Shown piece after piece: positions 17,237 through 24,826 of a DNA stretch of 42,188 bases (position 1 is its first letter; every line of letters starts with the position of its first letter). Both the position numbers and the translations under genes were made by a program. Under the pieces are notes generated by a model, which searched no databases, was not told the origin of the DNA, and saw only the letters and a list, made by a program, of their open reading frames with translations. Origin of the DNA: an uncultured Bacteroidales bacterium (lineage in GTDB: Bacteria; Bacteroidota; Bacteroidia; Bacteroidales; F082). Location: positions 12,197 to 54,384 of the forward strand of contig CAJOEZ010000013.1 in the NCBI GenBank assembly GCA_905233685.1, read 5' to 3'.

Positions 17237-17244
17237 CAAAATTA
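17237..17244 (-). promoter_or_regulatory. Predicted -7 element of the GNAT gene
   Basis: TAATTTTG on the minus strand fits TAnnTTTG. No clear -33 element. The 147-base divergent region to degP shows no matching plus-strand element. Confidence 0.4.
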
Positions 17245-17324
17245 CACTTTTCGGCGCAATAAAGGTTGAAAAATTGCATTAATGAAGCTATAAAGACCTA
17301 AACAAACTATAAAACAGAGAGAAG

Positions 17325-18782
17325 ATGAGAAAATTGAGTATGACTTGGATGCTCGCCGGACTGCTGGTGGTGGCATCATGTGGCAATTCAACCCAACAGA
17401 ACGAACCGACCCAAAATGAACAGGAACCCGTCTCGCAAGTCGAACAGGTTCAGCAACCTACGGTGCAACGCGTGGCCTTTTTGCCCACGGGAAACACCCC
17501 TGACTTCGTCGATGCCGCTGAAAACAGCGTCAACGCGGTTGTGCATATCATGACAAAAGTGGTGCGCCAAAGCACGACTTACAACGACTTCTTTGGTGCT
17601 TTGCTTGGGCAGCTTTACGGCTATCCGGGACAGACGCGCAGCAACACGATGGTGGCCTATGGCTCTGGCGTGGTTTTGACGCCTGACGGTTACATCGTCA
17701 CCAACAACCACGTCGTGGACGGCGCCGACGAGGTGGAGGTCACCTTTAATAATAAGGTGAAACGCACCGCCACCATCATCGGGACCGACCCGACCACCGA
17801 CTTGGCTCTGATCAAAGTGGATGCTACCGACTTGGATTACCTCGTTTTCGGCGACTCCGACCAAGTGCGTATTGGTGAGTGGGTGTTGGCCGTCGGTAAT
17901 CCCTTCAATCTGACCTCGACCGTCACGGCGGGCATCGTGAGTGCCAAGGCACGCAACCTCAGCATTTTAGGTGAAGGCACCTCCGTGGAGTCCTTTATCC
18001 AGACCGATGCAGCCGTCAATCCTGGCAATAGTGGTGGCGCTTTGGTCAACACCAAGGGCGAATTAGTCGGCATCAATGCTGCAATCGCTTCGCACACAGG
18101 CTCTTATGAAGGCTATTCCTTTGCCATCCCGTCGAACATCGTCCGCAAGGTCGTTGACGACCTGTTGCTTTACGGCACGGCTCAGCGCGGCTATCTCGGC
18201 GTTCAAATTGCTGAACTTACGCAAGAGTTGGCCGAGAAGGAAGGCTTGGAAAACATTGAGGGCGTGTATGTTGCGGAAGTCACCGAAGGTGGTGCTGCAA
18301 AACTGGCAGGCATGAAGTCGGGCGACGTCATCACGGCAATCAACGACAAAAAGGTGAACTCCACCACGCAGCTTCGTGAAAGCGTCGGGCAATATCGCCC
18401 GGGCGACAAGGTGGATGTGGAGGTGAATCGCAACGGCACCCACCATCACTACAACTTGACTTTGCTCAATGAGTCGGGTAATGTGGATGTGGTGAAGAAA
18501 GGCGACAGCTTCTACAATGCCGAGTTTGGCCTGATGCTGCAGTCGGTCAACCAGGATGAGATGAGTCGCTTGGACATTCCTAACGGACTGAAAATCGTTG
18601 AGATACGCGAAGGCCGCTTCATGAATTCAGGCGTTCCTGTCAACTTCGTCATCACCAAGGTGAATGGGTATCCCGTCAACAACAAGAGCGACCTTGAAAG
18701 CGCTTTGCAGAACAAGCGTTCGCGCCGCACTACCATCGAGGGCGTGTATCCCAACGGCATGATGGGCTCGTTCTTCTACTAA
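17325..18782 (+). CDS. degP: Do/HtrA-family serine protease, predicted lipoprotein
   Basis: Envelope protein-quality-control protease and chaperone. 485 residues. The signal MRKLSMTWMLAGLLVVASC carries a lipobox with Cys19, followed by a Gln/Glu-rich linker (20-50), so it should be lipid-anchored; the classical DegP is a soluble periplasmic protein. The catalytic triad is His129 (NNHVVDG), Asp159 (DPTTDLALIKV) and Ser236 (NPGNSGGAL). PDZ1 spans about 280-370 (RGYLGVQIAEL) and PDZ2 about 395-480. The order HtrA then RpoD is one I associate with Bacteroidales genomes. A terminator-like hairpin separates it from rpoD. Confidence 0.94.
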   Translation: MRKLSMTWMLAGLLVVASCGNSTQQNEPTQNEQEPVSQVEQVQQPTVQRVAFLPTGNTPDFVDAAENSVNAVVHIMTKVVRQSTTYNDFFGALLGQLYGYPGQTRSNTMVAYGSGVVLTPDGYIVTNNHVVDGADEVEVTFNNKVKRTATIIGTDPTTDLALIKVDATDLDYLVFGDSDQVRIGEWVLAVGNPFNLTSTVTAGIVSAKARNLSILGEGTSVESFIQTDAAVNPGNSGGALVNTKGELVGINAAIASHTGSYEGYSFAIPSNIVRKVVDDLLLYGTAQRGYLGVQIAELTQELAEKEGLENIEGVYVAEVTEGGAAKLAGMKSGDVITAINDKKVNSTTQLRESVGQYRPGDKVDVEVNRNGTHHHYNLTLLNESGNVDVVKKGDSFYNAEFGLMLQSVNQDEMSRLDIPNGLKIVEIREGRFMNSGVPVNFVITKVNGYPVNNKSDLESALQNKRSRRTTIEGVYPNGMMGSFFY

Positions 18783-18804
18783 TTTGAAGATTTGTGCACT
18801 TTTA

Positions 18805-18835
18805 ACTGAAATCCAACGATTTCGGTACGGTTTTT
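18805..18835 (+). terminator. Terminator-like hairpin after degP
   Basis: ACTGAAATC (18805-18813) pairs with GATTTCGGT (18818-18826), with one G-T wobble and a CAAC loop. A five-T run follows four bases later (18831-18835). Confidence 0.6.
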
Positions 18836-18845
18836 GATAGAAATT

Positions 18846-18896
18846 TATTCTTTGGAGAGGGGAGAGTCGGTTCAATCCGACCCTCCCTGAACCGAC
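18846..18896 (+). promoter_or_regulatory. rpoD leader with two mutually exclusive hairpins
   Basis: Hairpin A pairs 18860-18870 (GGGAGAGTCGG) with 18877-18887 (CCGACCCTCCC), with one mismatch. Hairpin B pairs 18866-18874 (GTCGGTTCA) with 18888-18896 (TGAACCGAC) perfectly. Both use 18866-18870, so only one can form at a time. A near-consensus -7 element TATTCTTTG (18846-18854, one base longer than TAnnTTTG) would start the transcript just before hairpin A. The rpoD ATG is 77 bases after hairpin B. Confidence 0.6.
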
Positions 18897-18973
18897 AGAT
18901 TATGCGAAAAAAATCAAGTGGAGATTGATTATGCAGCGTGGAATTTTATGTAAAACAATTAAAGATTAAAGCT

Positions 18974-19840
18974 ATGAGACAACTGAAAATTTCAAAACAA
19001 ATTACGCAGCGCGACACGGGGACGCTTGACAAGTACCTGTCGGACATCGCCAAGGAGCGCCTGCTGACCGCCGACGAGGAGGTGGAACTGGCACAGCGCA
19101 TCAAGGACGGCGATCAAATGGCCTTGGACAAGCTGGTACGCAGCAACTTACGCTTCGTGGTTTCGGTGGCTAAACAGTACCAAAATCAGGGTCTGAGCTT
19201 GCAAGACCTTATTAATGAAGGCAATCTCGGTCTGGTCAAGGCTGCCCAGCGTTTCGACGAGACGCGCGGCTTCAAGTTCATTTCCTACGCCGTGTGGTGG
19301 ATTCGCCAGAGCATTTTGCAGGCCGTCGCCGAACAGGCCCGCATCATCCGCCTGCCCATGAACCAGGTGGGTGCTTTGGCCAAGGTGAAGAAAGCCATTT
19401 CCATCCTGGAGCAGAAGCTGGAACGCCGTCCCACGGTGAAGGAAATCGCCGATGCCGTCGGCATGGAAGAGGACAAAGTGGAGCAACTGATGAACCTCAA
19501 CTCGCGCCATGTCTCCACTGACGCGCCTTTGGACGACAGCGACGACGCCAACTTCCTCGATGTCTTCGTGCAAGACGATGAAGTTCAGACCGATAGTGCC
19601 GTGGAGCAGGAGTCGGCGAGCCGCGCCATCCGCCATTCATTGGACCTGCTTTCCGAAAAGGAACGCACCATCATCCGGATGTATTTCGGCTTGGGCACGC
19701 CACGCGAGTACTCGTTGGAGGAAATCGCGATGAAGCTCGACATCTCGCGCGAACGCACACGCCAAATCCGCGATCGCGCCCTGAAACGGCTGCGGAACGA
19801 GCCGAACTCGCCTCTGTATCAGATGTATATGAATCAGTGA
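18974..19840 (+). CDS. rpoD: Primary sigma factor RpoD (SigA)
   Basis: Housekeeping sigma factor that directs RNA polymerase to the TTTG/TAnnTTTG promoters seen through the window. 288 residues from the ATG at 18974, chosen because MRQLKISKQITQ is the conserved Bacteroidota N-terminus; an upstream in-frame ATG at 18938 adds 12 unlikely residues. The acidic region 1.1 of proteobacterial RpoD is absent, as is normal in this phylum. Region 1.2 is DKYLSDIAKERLLTADEEVELAQRI. Region 2 contains NLRFVVSVAKQYQNQGLSL and ISYAVWWIRQSI, and region 4.2 EIAMKLDISRERTRQIRDRAL. A strong terminator follows. Confidence 0.97.
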   Translation: MRQLKISKQITQRDTGTLDKYLSDIAKERLLTADEEVELAQRIKDGDQMALDKLVRSNLRFVVSVAKQYQNQGLSLQDLINEGNLGLVKAAQRFDETRGFKFISYAVWWIRQSILQAVAEQARIIRLPMNQVGALAKVKKAISILEQKLERRPTVKEIADAVGMEEDKVEQLMNLNSRHVSTDAPLDDSDDANFLDVFVQDDEVQTDSAVEQESASRAIRHSLDLLSEKERTIIRMYFGLGTPREYSLEEIAMKLDISRERTRQIRDRALKRLRNEPNSPLYQMYMNQ

Positions 19841-19843
19841 AAA

Positions 19844-19892
19844 TTGACCGCCAATGTCATTCCCTCGGGAATCTAAAAGCGGTCATTTTTTT
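19844..19892 (+). terminator. Terminator after rpoD
   Basis: TGACCGC (19845-19851) pairs with GCGGTCA (19879-19885), enclosing a second hairpin ATTCCC/GGGAAT (19859-19872). Seven T follow (19886-19892). Confidence 0.8.
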
Positions 19893-19921
19893 GATATGGC
19901 TGTTTGATTTAAGTTTTTTAT

Positions 19922-19929
19922 TACTTTTG
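19922..19929 (+). promoter_or_regulatory. Predicted -7 element of sodB
   Basis: TACTTTTG fits TAnnTTTG, 29 bases before the ATG. TTTG motifs upstream are at non-standard distances (15 and 28 bases). Confidence 0.5.
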
Positions 19930-19958
19930 CCCTCACAAACCAACAAAATAGAAACGTC

Positions 19959-20540
19959 ATGAAAAAATATGAATTGATTCAACTGCCTTACGAGGCCAAT
20001 GCCCTCGAACCCGTCATCAGCAAGGAAACCCTTGGTTTTCACCACGGTAAGCACTTGAATGCCTATGTGAACAACCTCAACGGCCTCATCGAAGGCACCA
20101 AGTTTGAGGACATGTCTTTGGAGGAAATTGTGAAGACCGCCGATGGTGGCGTGTTCAACAACGCCGGACAAATCCTCAACCACAACCTGTATTTCACGCA
20201 GTTCCGCGCCCCGAAGGCCGACAACAAGCCCACCGGCGTGATTGCCCAATGGATTGACCAGCAATTCGGCTCGTTTGAGGCGTTTAAGGAGGAGTTCACG
20301 AAGAAAGGCGCGACCTTGTTCGGCTCGGGTTGGGTATGGCTTTCAGCCGACAAGGACGGCAAGCTCGTCATCACTCAGGAGACCAATGCCGGCAACCCCG
20401 TGCAACGTGGCCTAAGGCCTTTGCTCACTTTTGACGTATGGGAGCACGCCTATTACATTGACTATCAGAACCGTCGTCCCGACCATTTGGCCGCGCTGTG
20501 GCAGATTATCGATTGGGATGTGGTGAATGAGAGGCTGTAA
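19959..20540 (+). CDS. sodB: Superoxide dismutase, Fe/Mn type
   Basis: Cytoplasmic enzyme converting superoxide to oxygen and hydrogen peroxide; a key aerotolerance factor in anaerobes. 193 residues. Metal ligands are His28 (LGFHHGKH), His75 (NHNLYF), Asp159 and His163 (DVWEHAYYID). Gln71 in NNAGQILNH sits at the position used by iron-type enzymes, and GSGWVWL also fits the Fe type, although Bacteroides enzymes with this pattern can use either metal. It has its own promoter and a strong terminator, so it is a single-gene unit. Confidence 0.97.
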   Translation: MKKYELIQLPYEANALEPVISKETLGFHHGKHLNAYVNNLNGLIEGTKFEDMSLEEIVKTADGGVFNNAGQILNHNLYFTQFRAPKADNKPTGVIAQWIDQQFGSFEAFKEEFTKKGATLFGSGWVWLSADKDGKLVITQETNAGNPVQRGLRPLLTFDVWEHAYYIDYQNRRPDHLAALWQIIDWDVVNERL

Positions 20541-20564
20541 AGCCTGAGATTTCAACGAAATTGG

Positions 20565-20599
20565 ATTGCGGTGAGGGGAGACCTTGCCGCAATTTTTTT
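20565..20599 (+). terminator. Rho-independent terminator after sodB
   Basis: ATTGCGG (20565-20571) pairs with CCGCAAT (20587-20593), followed by a seven-T run (20593-20599). Confidence 0.82.
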
Positions 20600-20631
20600 G
20601 CATGAAAGTGTGGAAATAAGCCAAAATGGGT

Positions 20632-20639
20632 TATATTTG
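20632..20639 (+). promoter_or_regulatory. Predicted -7 element for the lipoprotein pair
   Basis: TATATTTG fits TAnnTTTG. It lies about 300 bases upstream of the next gene (20940), so the transcript would carry a long leader containing the palindrome at 20737-20860. Two minimal reading frames (ATG AAA stop) follow, near 20643 and 20673. Confidence 0.45.
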
Positions 20640-20736
20640 CGCCATGAAATAACGGAAATCTAATTATAAACAAAATGAAATAGAACAAAAGATATATTGT
20701 AAATAATTATAAATAAAGCATTTAGACAAATTACTT

Positions 20737-20860
20737 CTCATCAAGAATTTGGCGATTTTTACGAGAAGAATGTTTTCTTGAATTTGTTGGAATGCTCACG
20801 CGTTGGCGTGAGCTGAACCTTTTTCTGGAAAACATGGGTTTCGCCAAATACCTTGATGAG
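20737..20860. repeat. 124-base nested palindrome in the leader of the lipoprotein pair
   Basis: The outer arms 20737-20755 (CTCATCAAG AATTTGGCGA) and 20841-20860 (TCGCCAAATA CCTTGATGAG) are inverse complements apart from one small bulge. Inside, ATGTTTTC (20770-20777) pairs with GAAAACAT (20828-20835), and the centre is a perfect 8-bp hairpin, GCTCACGC (20794-20801) with GCGTGAGC (20806-20813). After it, GGTTCACGC and seven T (20875-20889) could pair with GCGTGAGCTGAACC (20806-20819) as an alternative terminator. No reading frame of note covers it. Confidence 0.7.
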
Positions 20861-20939
20861 CGGGAAACGGTTAGGTTCACGCTTTTTTTGTCTTGTGCCC
20901 TAAAGGAAAGGGAAACAATAATCACTAAAATTTATCAAT

Positions 20940-22127
20940 ATGAAGAAATTCACTAGGGCTTTAGCAGCCTTAATGCTAACGGTAGCGGTGGCTTTTTCCG
21001 CAGGATGCTCCAAACCTAATGACCCCAATGACCCGAATAACGGGGGCAATGGCAGTAACGGCGGAGGCAATGGAGGCAACGGAGGCTCACTCACTGCCGG
21101 CATGTATCTCGGTGTCATCGGTTTCAATCAACAGCTTTACACCAAGCCCATCACACGACTTGATGATGCGACGATTCAACAAACCAAAGACTTTATTGAG
21201 AATCTGGAGTTAGGTGGAGCCACACTGCTTTATCACGCTGTGAATACCTCTTTGGATATGCTTGAATCAAATGGTATTCCCTATGATTTGCAATATGTCT
21301 CTATCGTCAACTTTACCGATGGTTTGGACGAAGGCTCCTATACTTTTTCCAACTACAGTAGTGGTGCCCAGTATTTGCAGGCTGTGACACAACGAATAAG
21401 GAATGAAAAAGTAGGCAGCTTGAGCATTGGTGCCCATACCATAGGCATCAAGGGCAATGACGTGGAAAGTTACGACATTCCCGCATTTGAGGCTAATTTG
21501 GCTGGAATATCATCTTTGCCCGATGAAAACTTTGAGACCTATGTCCACAGTGTGAATAGTTTTGAGGAAGTCAAAGAAGCATTTGAAGAAATTGCAAGAA
21601 AACTTCATGACAAGACTTACAATTCCATTTTGACCTTGAGTCCTCCCGCACCAGACCCAAACACTCGTGTACGCTTCACCTTTGATGTGCTGACTGAAGG
21701 GAACGATGATGCTTTGCAGTCGCATAAATACATTGAAGGTGTCTATATCACCAATAGTTCTGGCGTTGGTGTCTTGACCAATGTCCAGTATGTAGGTGTG
21801 GAAAGTTCGAGTGGCAGCACTGTCACGGCTGTCAGGATGGAACGCCCTTTTGCCGTTTTCGAGTTTGAAGGAATGAAAAACCCCGATCATAGTGTCTTTA
21901 ACAGCCAAACCATTGCGCATCTTAAGGAATGGAAATACAACACCAATGGTAATGAATGGCGAATCAATTCGGAGTGGACAGTTTCCGGCAACACAGATAT
22001 CACTGATAATTACCATAGTGCACTTGTCATGCTTAATCTGGACTGCTCGAAATCATTGGGAAAAGATCATTTTAGAGAATTGAAGGGATTTGCTCAAGAT
22101 TTTGTTACTGTATTGAAAACCAACTAA
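20940..22127 (+). CDS. Lipoprotein with apparently circularly permuted von Willebrand A domain
   Basis: 395 residues. Lipoprotein signal with Cys23 (FSAGC), then an Asn/Gly/Pro-rich linker (24-50). Residues 54-225 read like a von Willebrand A domain that starts at its second strand: YLGVIGFNQQ (56-65), GGATLLYHA (92-100, MIDAS Thr95), VNFTDGLDEGS (123-133, MIDAS Asp127), then IGAHTIGI and an FEEVKEAFEEIARKL final helix. A beta-rich stretch (about 228-350) follows. The missing first strand and helix appear at the very C-terminus: ALVMLNLDCSKSLG (361-374) holds the DxSxS motif (Asp368, Ser370, Ser372), with a helix after it. All five metal-site residues are therefore present in rearranged order. 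The next lipoprotein starts 12 bases later. Ligand unknown. Confidence 0.75.
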   Translation: MKKFTRALAALMLTVAVAFSAGCSKPNDPNDPNNGGNGSNGGGNGGNGGSLTAGMYLGVIGFNQQLYTKPITRLDDATIQQTKDFIENLELGGATLLYHAVNTSLDMLESNGIPYDLQYVSIVNFTDGLDEGSYTFSNYSSGAQYLQAVTQRIRNEKVGSLSIGAHTIGIKGNDVESYDIPAFEANLAGISSLPDENFETYVHSVNSFEEVKEAFEEIARKLHDKTYNSILTLSPPAPDPNTRVRFTFDVLTEGNDDALQSHKYIEGVYITNSSGVGVLTNVQYVGVESSSGSTVTAVRMERPFAVFEFEGMKNPDHSVFNSQTIAHLKEWKYNTNGNEWRINSEWTVSGNTDITDNYHSALVMLNLDCSKSLGKDHFRELKGFAQDFVTVLKTN

Positions 22128-22139
22128 TAGAATAGTCTT

Positions 22140-24710
22140 ATGAATACTATCGGTAAAAGAGTAGCAACTTTTTCCATGATGGCAATTATAGCGTTCGCTC
22201 TGATTGCCTGCAACAAGGAGAAAGTGAACCCGCCAAAGGTGATAGTCTATGATGGTGCCATTATCATCGACTACACCAGTGCCAGAGTAACAGCCGAAGT
22301 TACCGACCAAGGCGGCGCGGAAGTGAAATCTCGCGGCATTGCCTATGGCAAGTCGGGTGGTGCAATGGATACTATTTTCAGTGGCAGCGGCATAGGCAAT
22401 TATTCTGCTGAACTGAACAACCTTGAACCCAACACGGCCTATGTTTACGAGGCCTTCGCCAAGAATGCGGGTGGCACGGGCACAAGTGGCAAGGTTAGCT
22501 TCACCACGAAAGACTACGGGCTTCCGACCGTGGAAACAGGGGAAGTGACTAACCCCACGACCACCACGGCCACAGGCAGCGGCAACGTCACGAAAGACGG
22601 CGGCGCAACGGTAACGGAGCGCGGCCTCTGCTGGAGCACTAACCATAGTCCGAAGATTTATGACAGCCATGTTGCAGTAGGTGAAGGACTTGGCTCCTTC
22701 ACGGAGGAAATGACCGGATTGGAACCCAACACAACCTATTACGTGTGTGCCTATGCCAGCAACAGCAAGGGTACGGCCTACGGCGAGGAAGTGAGATTTT
22801 TCACAAATCCATTGCCGACTTATACGATTAGCGCAACGGCCAACCCGAGCAATGGAGGCACGGTGGAGGGTGGTGGCACCTTTCAAGAAGGGCAGTCCTG
22901 CACGGTGAAGGCTACGGCCAACACGGGCTACAAATTCGTGAACTGGACAGACGATAACGTCCAGGTTTCCGCCCAGAATGAATACACCTTTGAAGTGACT
23001 GGCAACCGTAATCTGGTGGCACACTTCACCCCGTTGCCATACACGATAACCGCAACCGTTATACCCGAAGGAAGCGGAAGAATTGAAGGCATTGGCGGGT
23101 ACAATTATGGCGACCAATGCACGCTCACAGCCATAGCCAATCCAGGCTATGCTTTTGTGAAGTGGACTGAAAACGGTAGTCAGGTTTCCGACCAAAGTGA
23201 ATACACTTTTGTGGTTTCAAGAGACCGAGAGTTGGTGGCCCATTTCAACACAGTGGATTACACGATAACTGCAATTTCTGAACCAGCGGAAGGAGGAACA
23301 GTATCGGTCTCGGGCAACGGAGGATTCAATTTCGGCGACCCCTGCACGCTTACCGCAACACCCAACCCTGGCTACATTTTCTTGAAATGGACCAAAGGCA
23401 CAATGGAAATTGTAACCAATCCTTATGCCTTCCACGTTACCGAATCTGCGGAATACGTGGCACATTTTCAACCGACGGCGATAAACCTCACTGTTTCAGC
23501 CTCAAAGCCTGTGATTGCCCAAGGCGACTATTCGCGGCTTAGTGCAGTTGCCACCGGTGGCAATGGTAGCTATACTTATAGTTGGTCGCCTTCCACGGGA
23601 TTGAGCGACACCCATGTCTCCAATCCTACGGCAACGCCCAACACGACCACAACCTACTCCTGCACGGTGACAAGTGGCGGCCAGACAGCGAGTGGCGCTT
23701 GCACAATTACAGTAGTTTGTAAGCCTACTAATCTTAACGCCGCACTAAACGGTAGCAATGTACATCTTACTTGGAATGCGGCCAATCCCGCCACAAGCTA
23801 CAAGGTATACAGGAACAATACACTGATAGCCCAAAACATAACCACGACCACTTATAATGACAACAATCTCAGTTTGGGAACCTACAATTATCAAGTATCA
23901 GCAGTCTATCAAGGAGTTGAGTCGCCAAAGTCGAATACAGTGCAGGCCACTATTGCTCCCCAAGCCCCGACAGGTGCCATAAACGGACTGTTCTCTGTGA
24001 GTGCTACAAAGCAAGTTTGGTTTTCGGAAGGTAACCTTCAATATGTTGGCGGTTCTCGTCCATGGAAGTTTGCCGACAACCAATGGCAAGTCATAGGCAC
24101 GAGCCAAGGCAATAGTTCCCAAAGTACTACTCGTGACCTTTTCGGTTGGGGCACAAGTGGTTGGAACTGTGGCAACACCTACTACCGTCCATGGGATACC
24201 AACAATAGCGATGGCAGTTTGTACGGACCACCTGGAAGCTACAACCTGACAGGCAGCTACGCCAATTCCGACTGGGGCGTTTACAACACCATTTACAGTG
24301 GTAACACTGTCACTACAGGTTGGCGCACCTTGACGCAAAGCGAATGGGAATATCTCTTCGCCCACCACGCCTATGGCGCACATTGTGTCCACGGCCAAAA
24401 CGGAGTCATCATTCTGCCTGACGGAATGAGTTCGGCAGTAGGGTTTACCAGCGGAATGAGCGGTTGGACTTCGGTTTCCGATGCGAACTGGACCAATATG
24501 GAGATCGCCGGTGCGGTCTTCCTGCCTGCCGCTGGCAGCCGCTACGAGACTTCAGTTAGCAGTGTGGGCAGCTTCGGCTGTTACTGGTCGAGTTCGTATA
24601 CCAATAGCTACAACGCGCGCTACGTGTACTTCTACAGCAATTACCTCAGCACGAATTTCAGCAACCGCTACGGCGGGTTCTCGGTGCGCTTGGCTCGCCC
24701 AGCTCAATAA
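22140..24710 (+). CDS. Multidomain lipoprotein with C-terminal FISUMP / C-type-lectin-like domain
   Basis: 856-residue surface lipoprotein, lipobox LIAC with Cys24. Order of modules: two fibronectin III-like repeats ending in LEPNTAYVYEAFAKN and LEPNTTYYVCAYASN (about 30-222); three InlB B-type repeats of about 70 residues, each with GY(K/A/I)F(V/L)(N/K)WT and ending in AHF (about 228-446); a PKD/Ig-like module (about 450-528); a fibronectin III module (about 530-612); and a C-terminal domain (about 615-856) with FSEGNLQYVGG, DLFGWGTSGWN, WEYLFAHH, GAVFLPAAGSRYE, YWSSS and GFSVRLARPAQ. The last resembles the Fibrobacter major paralogous domain and the C-type-lectin fold of diversified proteins. 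It probably forms an adhesive pair with the vWA lipoprotein. No reverse transcriptase is in the window. Confidence 0.82.
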   Translation: MNTIGKRVATFSMMAIIAFALIACNKEKVNPPKVIVYDGAIIIDYTSARVTAEVTDQGGAEVKSRGIAYGKSGGAMDTIFSGSGIGNYSAELNNLEPNTAYVYEAFAKNAGGTGTSGKVSFTTKDYGLPTVETGEVTNPTTTTATGSGNVTKDGGATVTERGLCWSTNHSPKIYDSHVAVGEGLGSFTEEMTGLEPNTTYYVCAYASNSKGTAYGEEVRFFTNPLPTYTISATANPSNGGTVEGGGTFQEGQSCTVKATANTGYKFVNWTDDNVQVSAQNEYTFEVTGNRNLVAHFTPLPYTITATVIPEGSGRIEGIGGYNYGDQCTLTAIANPGYAFVKWTENGSQVSDQSEYTFVVSRDRELVAHFNTVDYTITAISEPAEGGTVSVSGNGGFNFGDPCTLTATPNPGYIFLKWTKGTMEIVTNPYAFHVTESAEYVAHFQPTAINLTVSASKPVIAQGDYSRLSAVATGGNGSYTYSWSPSTGLSDTHVSNPTATPNTTTTYSCTVTSGGQTASGACTITVVCKPTNLNAALNGSNVHLTWNAANPATSYKVYRNNTLIAQNITTTTYNDNNLSLGTYNYQVSAVYQGVESPKSNTVQATIAPQAPTGAINGLFSVSATKQVWFSEGNLQYVGGSRPWKFADNQWQVIGTSQGNSSQSTTRDLFGWGTSGWNCGNTYYRPWDTNNSDGSLYGPPGSYNLTGSYANSDWGVYNTIYSGNTVTTGWRTLTQSEWEYLFAHHAYGAHCVHGQNGVIILPDGMSSAVGFTSGMSGWTSVSDANWTNMEIAGAVFLPAAGSRYETSVSSVGSFGCYWSSSYTNSYNARYVYFYSNYLSTNFSNRYGGFSVRLARPAQ

Positions 24711-24732
24711 CAATCCTTGAGCGAGGCGAAGC
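24693..24732 (+). promoter_or_regulatory. 13-bp stem-loop straddling the stop codon of the lectin-like gene
   Basis: GCTCGCC (24693-24699) and GCTCAA (24702-24707) pair with TTGAGC (24717-24722) and GGCGAAGC (24725-24732, one bulged A), with a two-by-two internal loop and the stop codon in the nine-base terminal loop. There is no T-tract, so it is not a classical terminator. A separate terminator-like hairpin follows at 24735. Confidence 0.6.
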
Positions 24733-24734
24733 AT

Positions 24735-24784
24735 AAAACCATCCTCTCATTTCCAATTGAAAAATGGAGTGGGAGGGTGGTTTT
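24735..24784. terminator. Bidirectional terminator-like hairpin between the lectin-like gene and hicA
   Basis: AAAACCATCCTCTCA (24735-24749) pairs with TGGGAGGGTGGTTTT (24770-24784), partly through G-T wobbles. The arms end in A and T runs, so it can work for both convergent genes. Confidence 0.6.
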
Positions 24785-24826
24785 GTCGTATGTGGGAATG
24801 ATAGGTTGCGGCTCTTTAAAAGAGAA

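Noticed and set aside
17264..17300. TTGAAA-17 bases-TATAAA, a sigma-70-like promoter upstream of degP
   Set aside because: Bacteroidota primary promoters use TTTG/TAnnTTTG; in AT-rich DNA such a match is easily found by chance and no other gene here shows it.
18861..18890. GGTTCAATCC within a stem, resembling a tRNA T-arm before rpoD
   Set aside because: The loop is six bases instead of seven, no acceptor stem or anticodon arm can be built around it, and the segment is better explained by the two overlapping hairpins.
20731..20925. Small minus-strand frame (64 codons) in the gap between sodB and the lipoprotein gene
   Set aside because: It runs through the palindrome, lacks a promoter and start context, and its composition is explained by the inverted repeat.
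22053..23195. 380-codon minus-strand frame opposite the two lipoprotein genes
   Set aside because: It spans the junction of two well-supported plus-strand genes and shows no signal, domain or promoter of its own.
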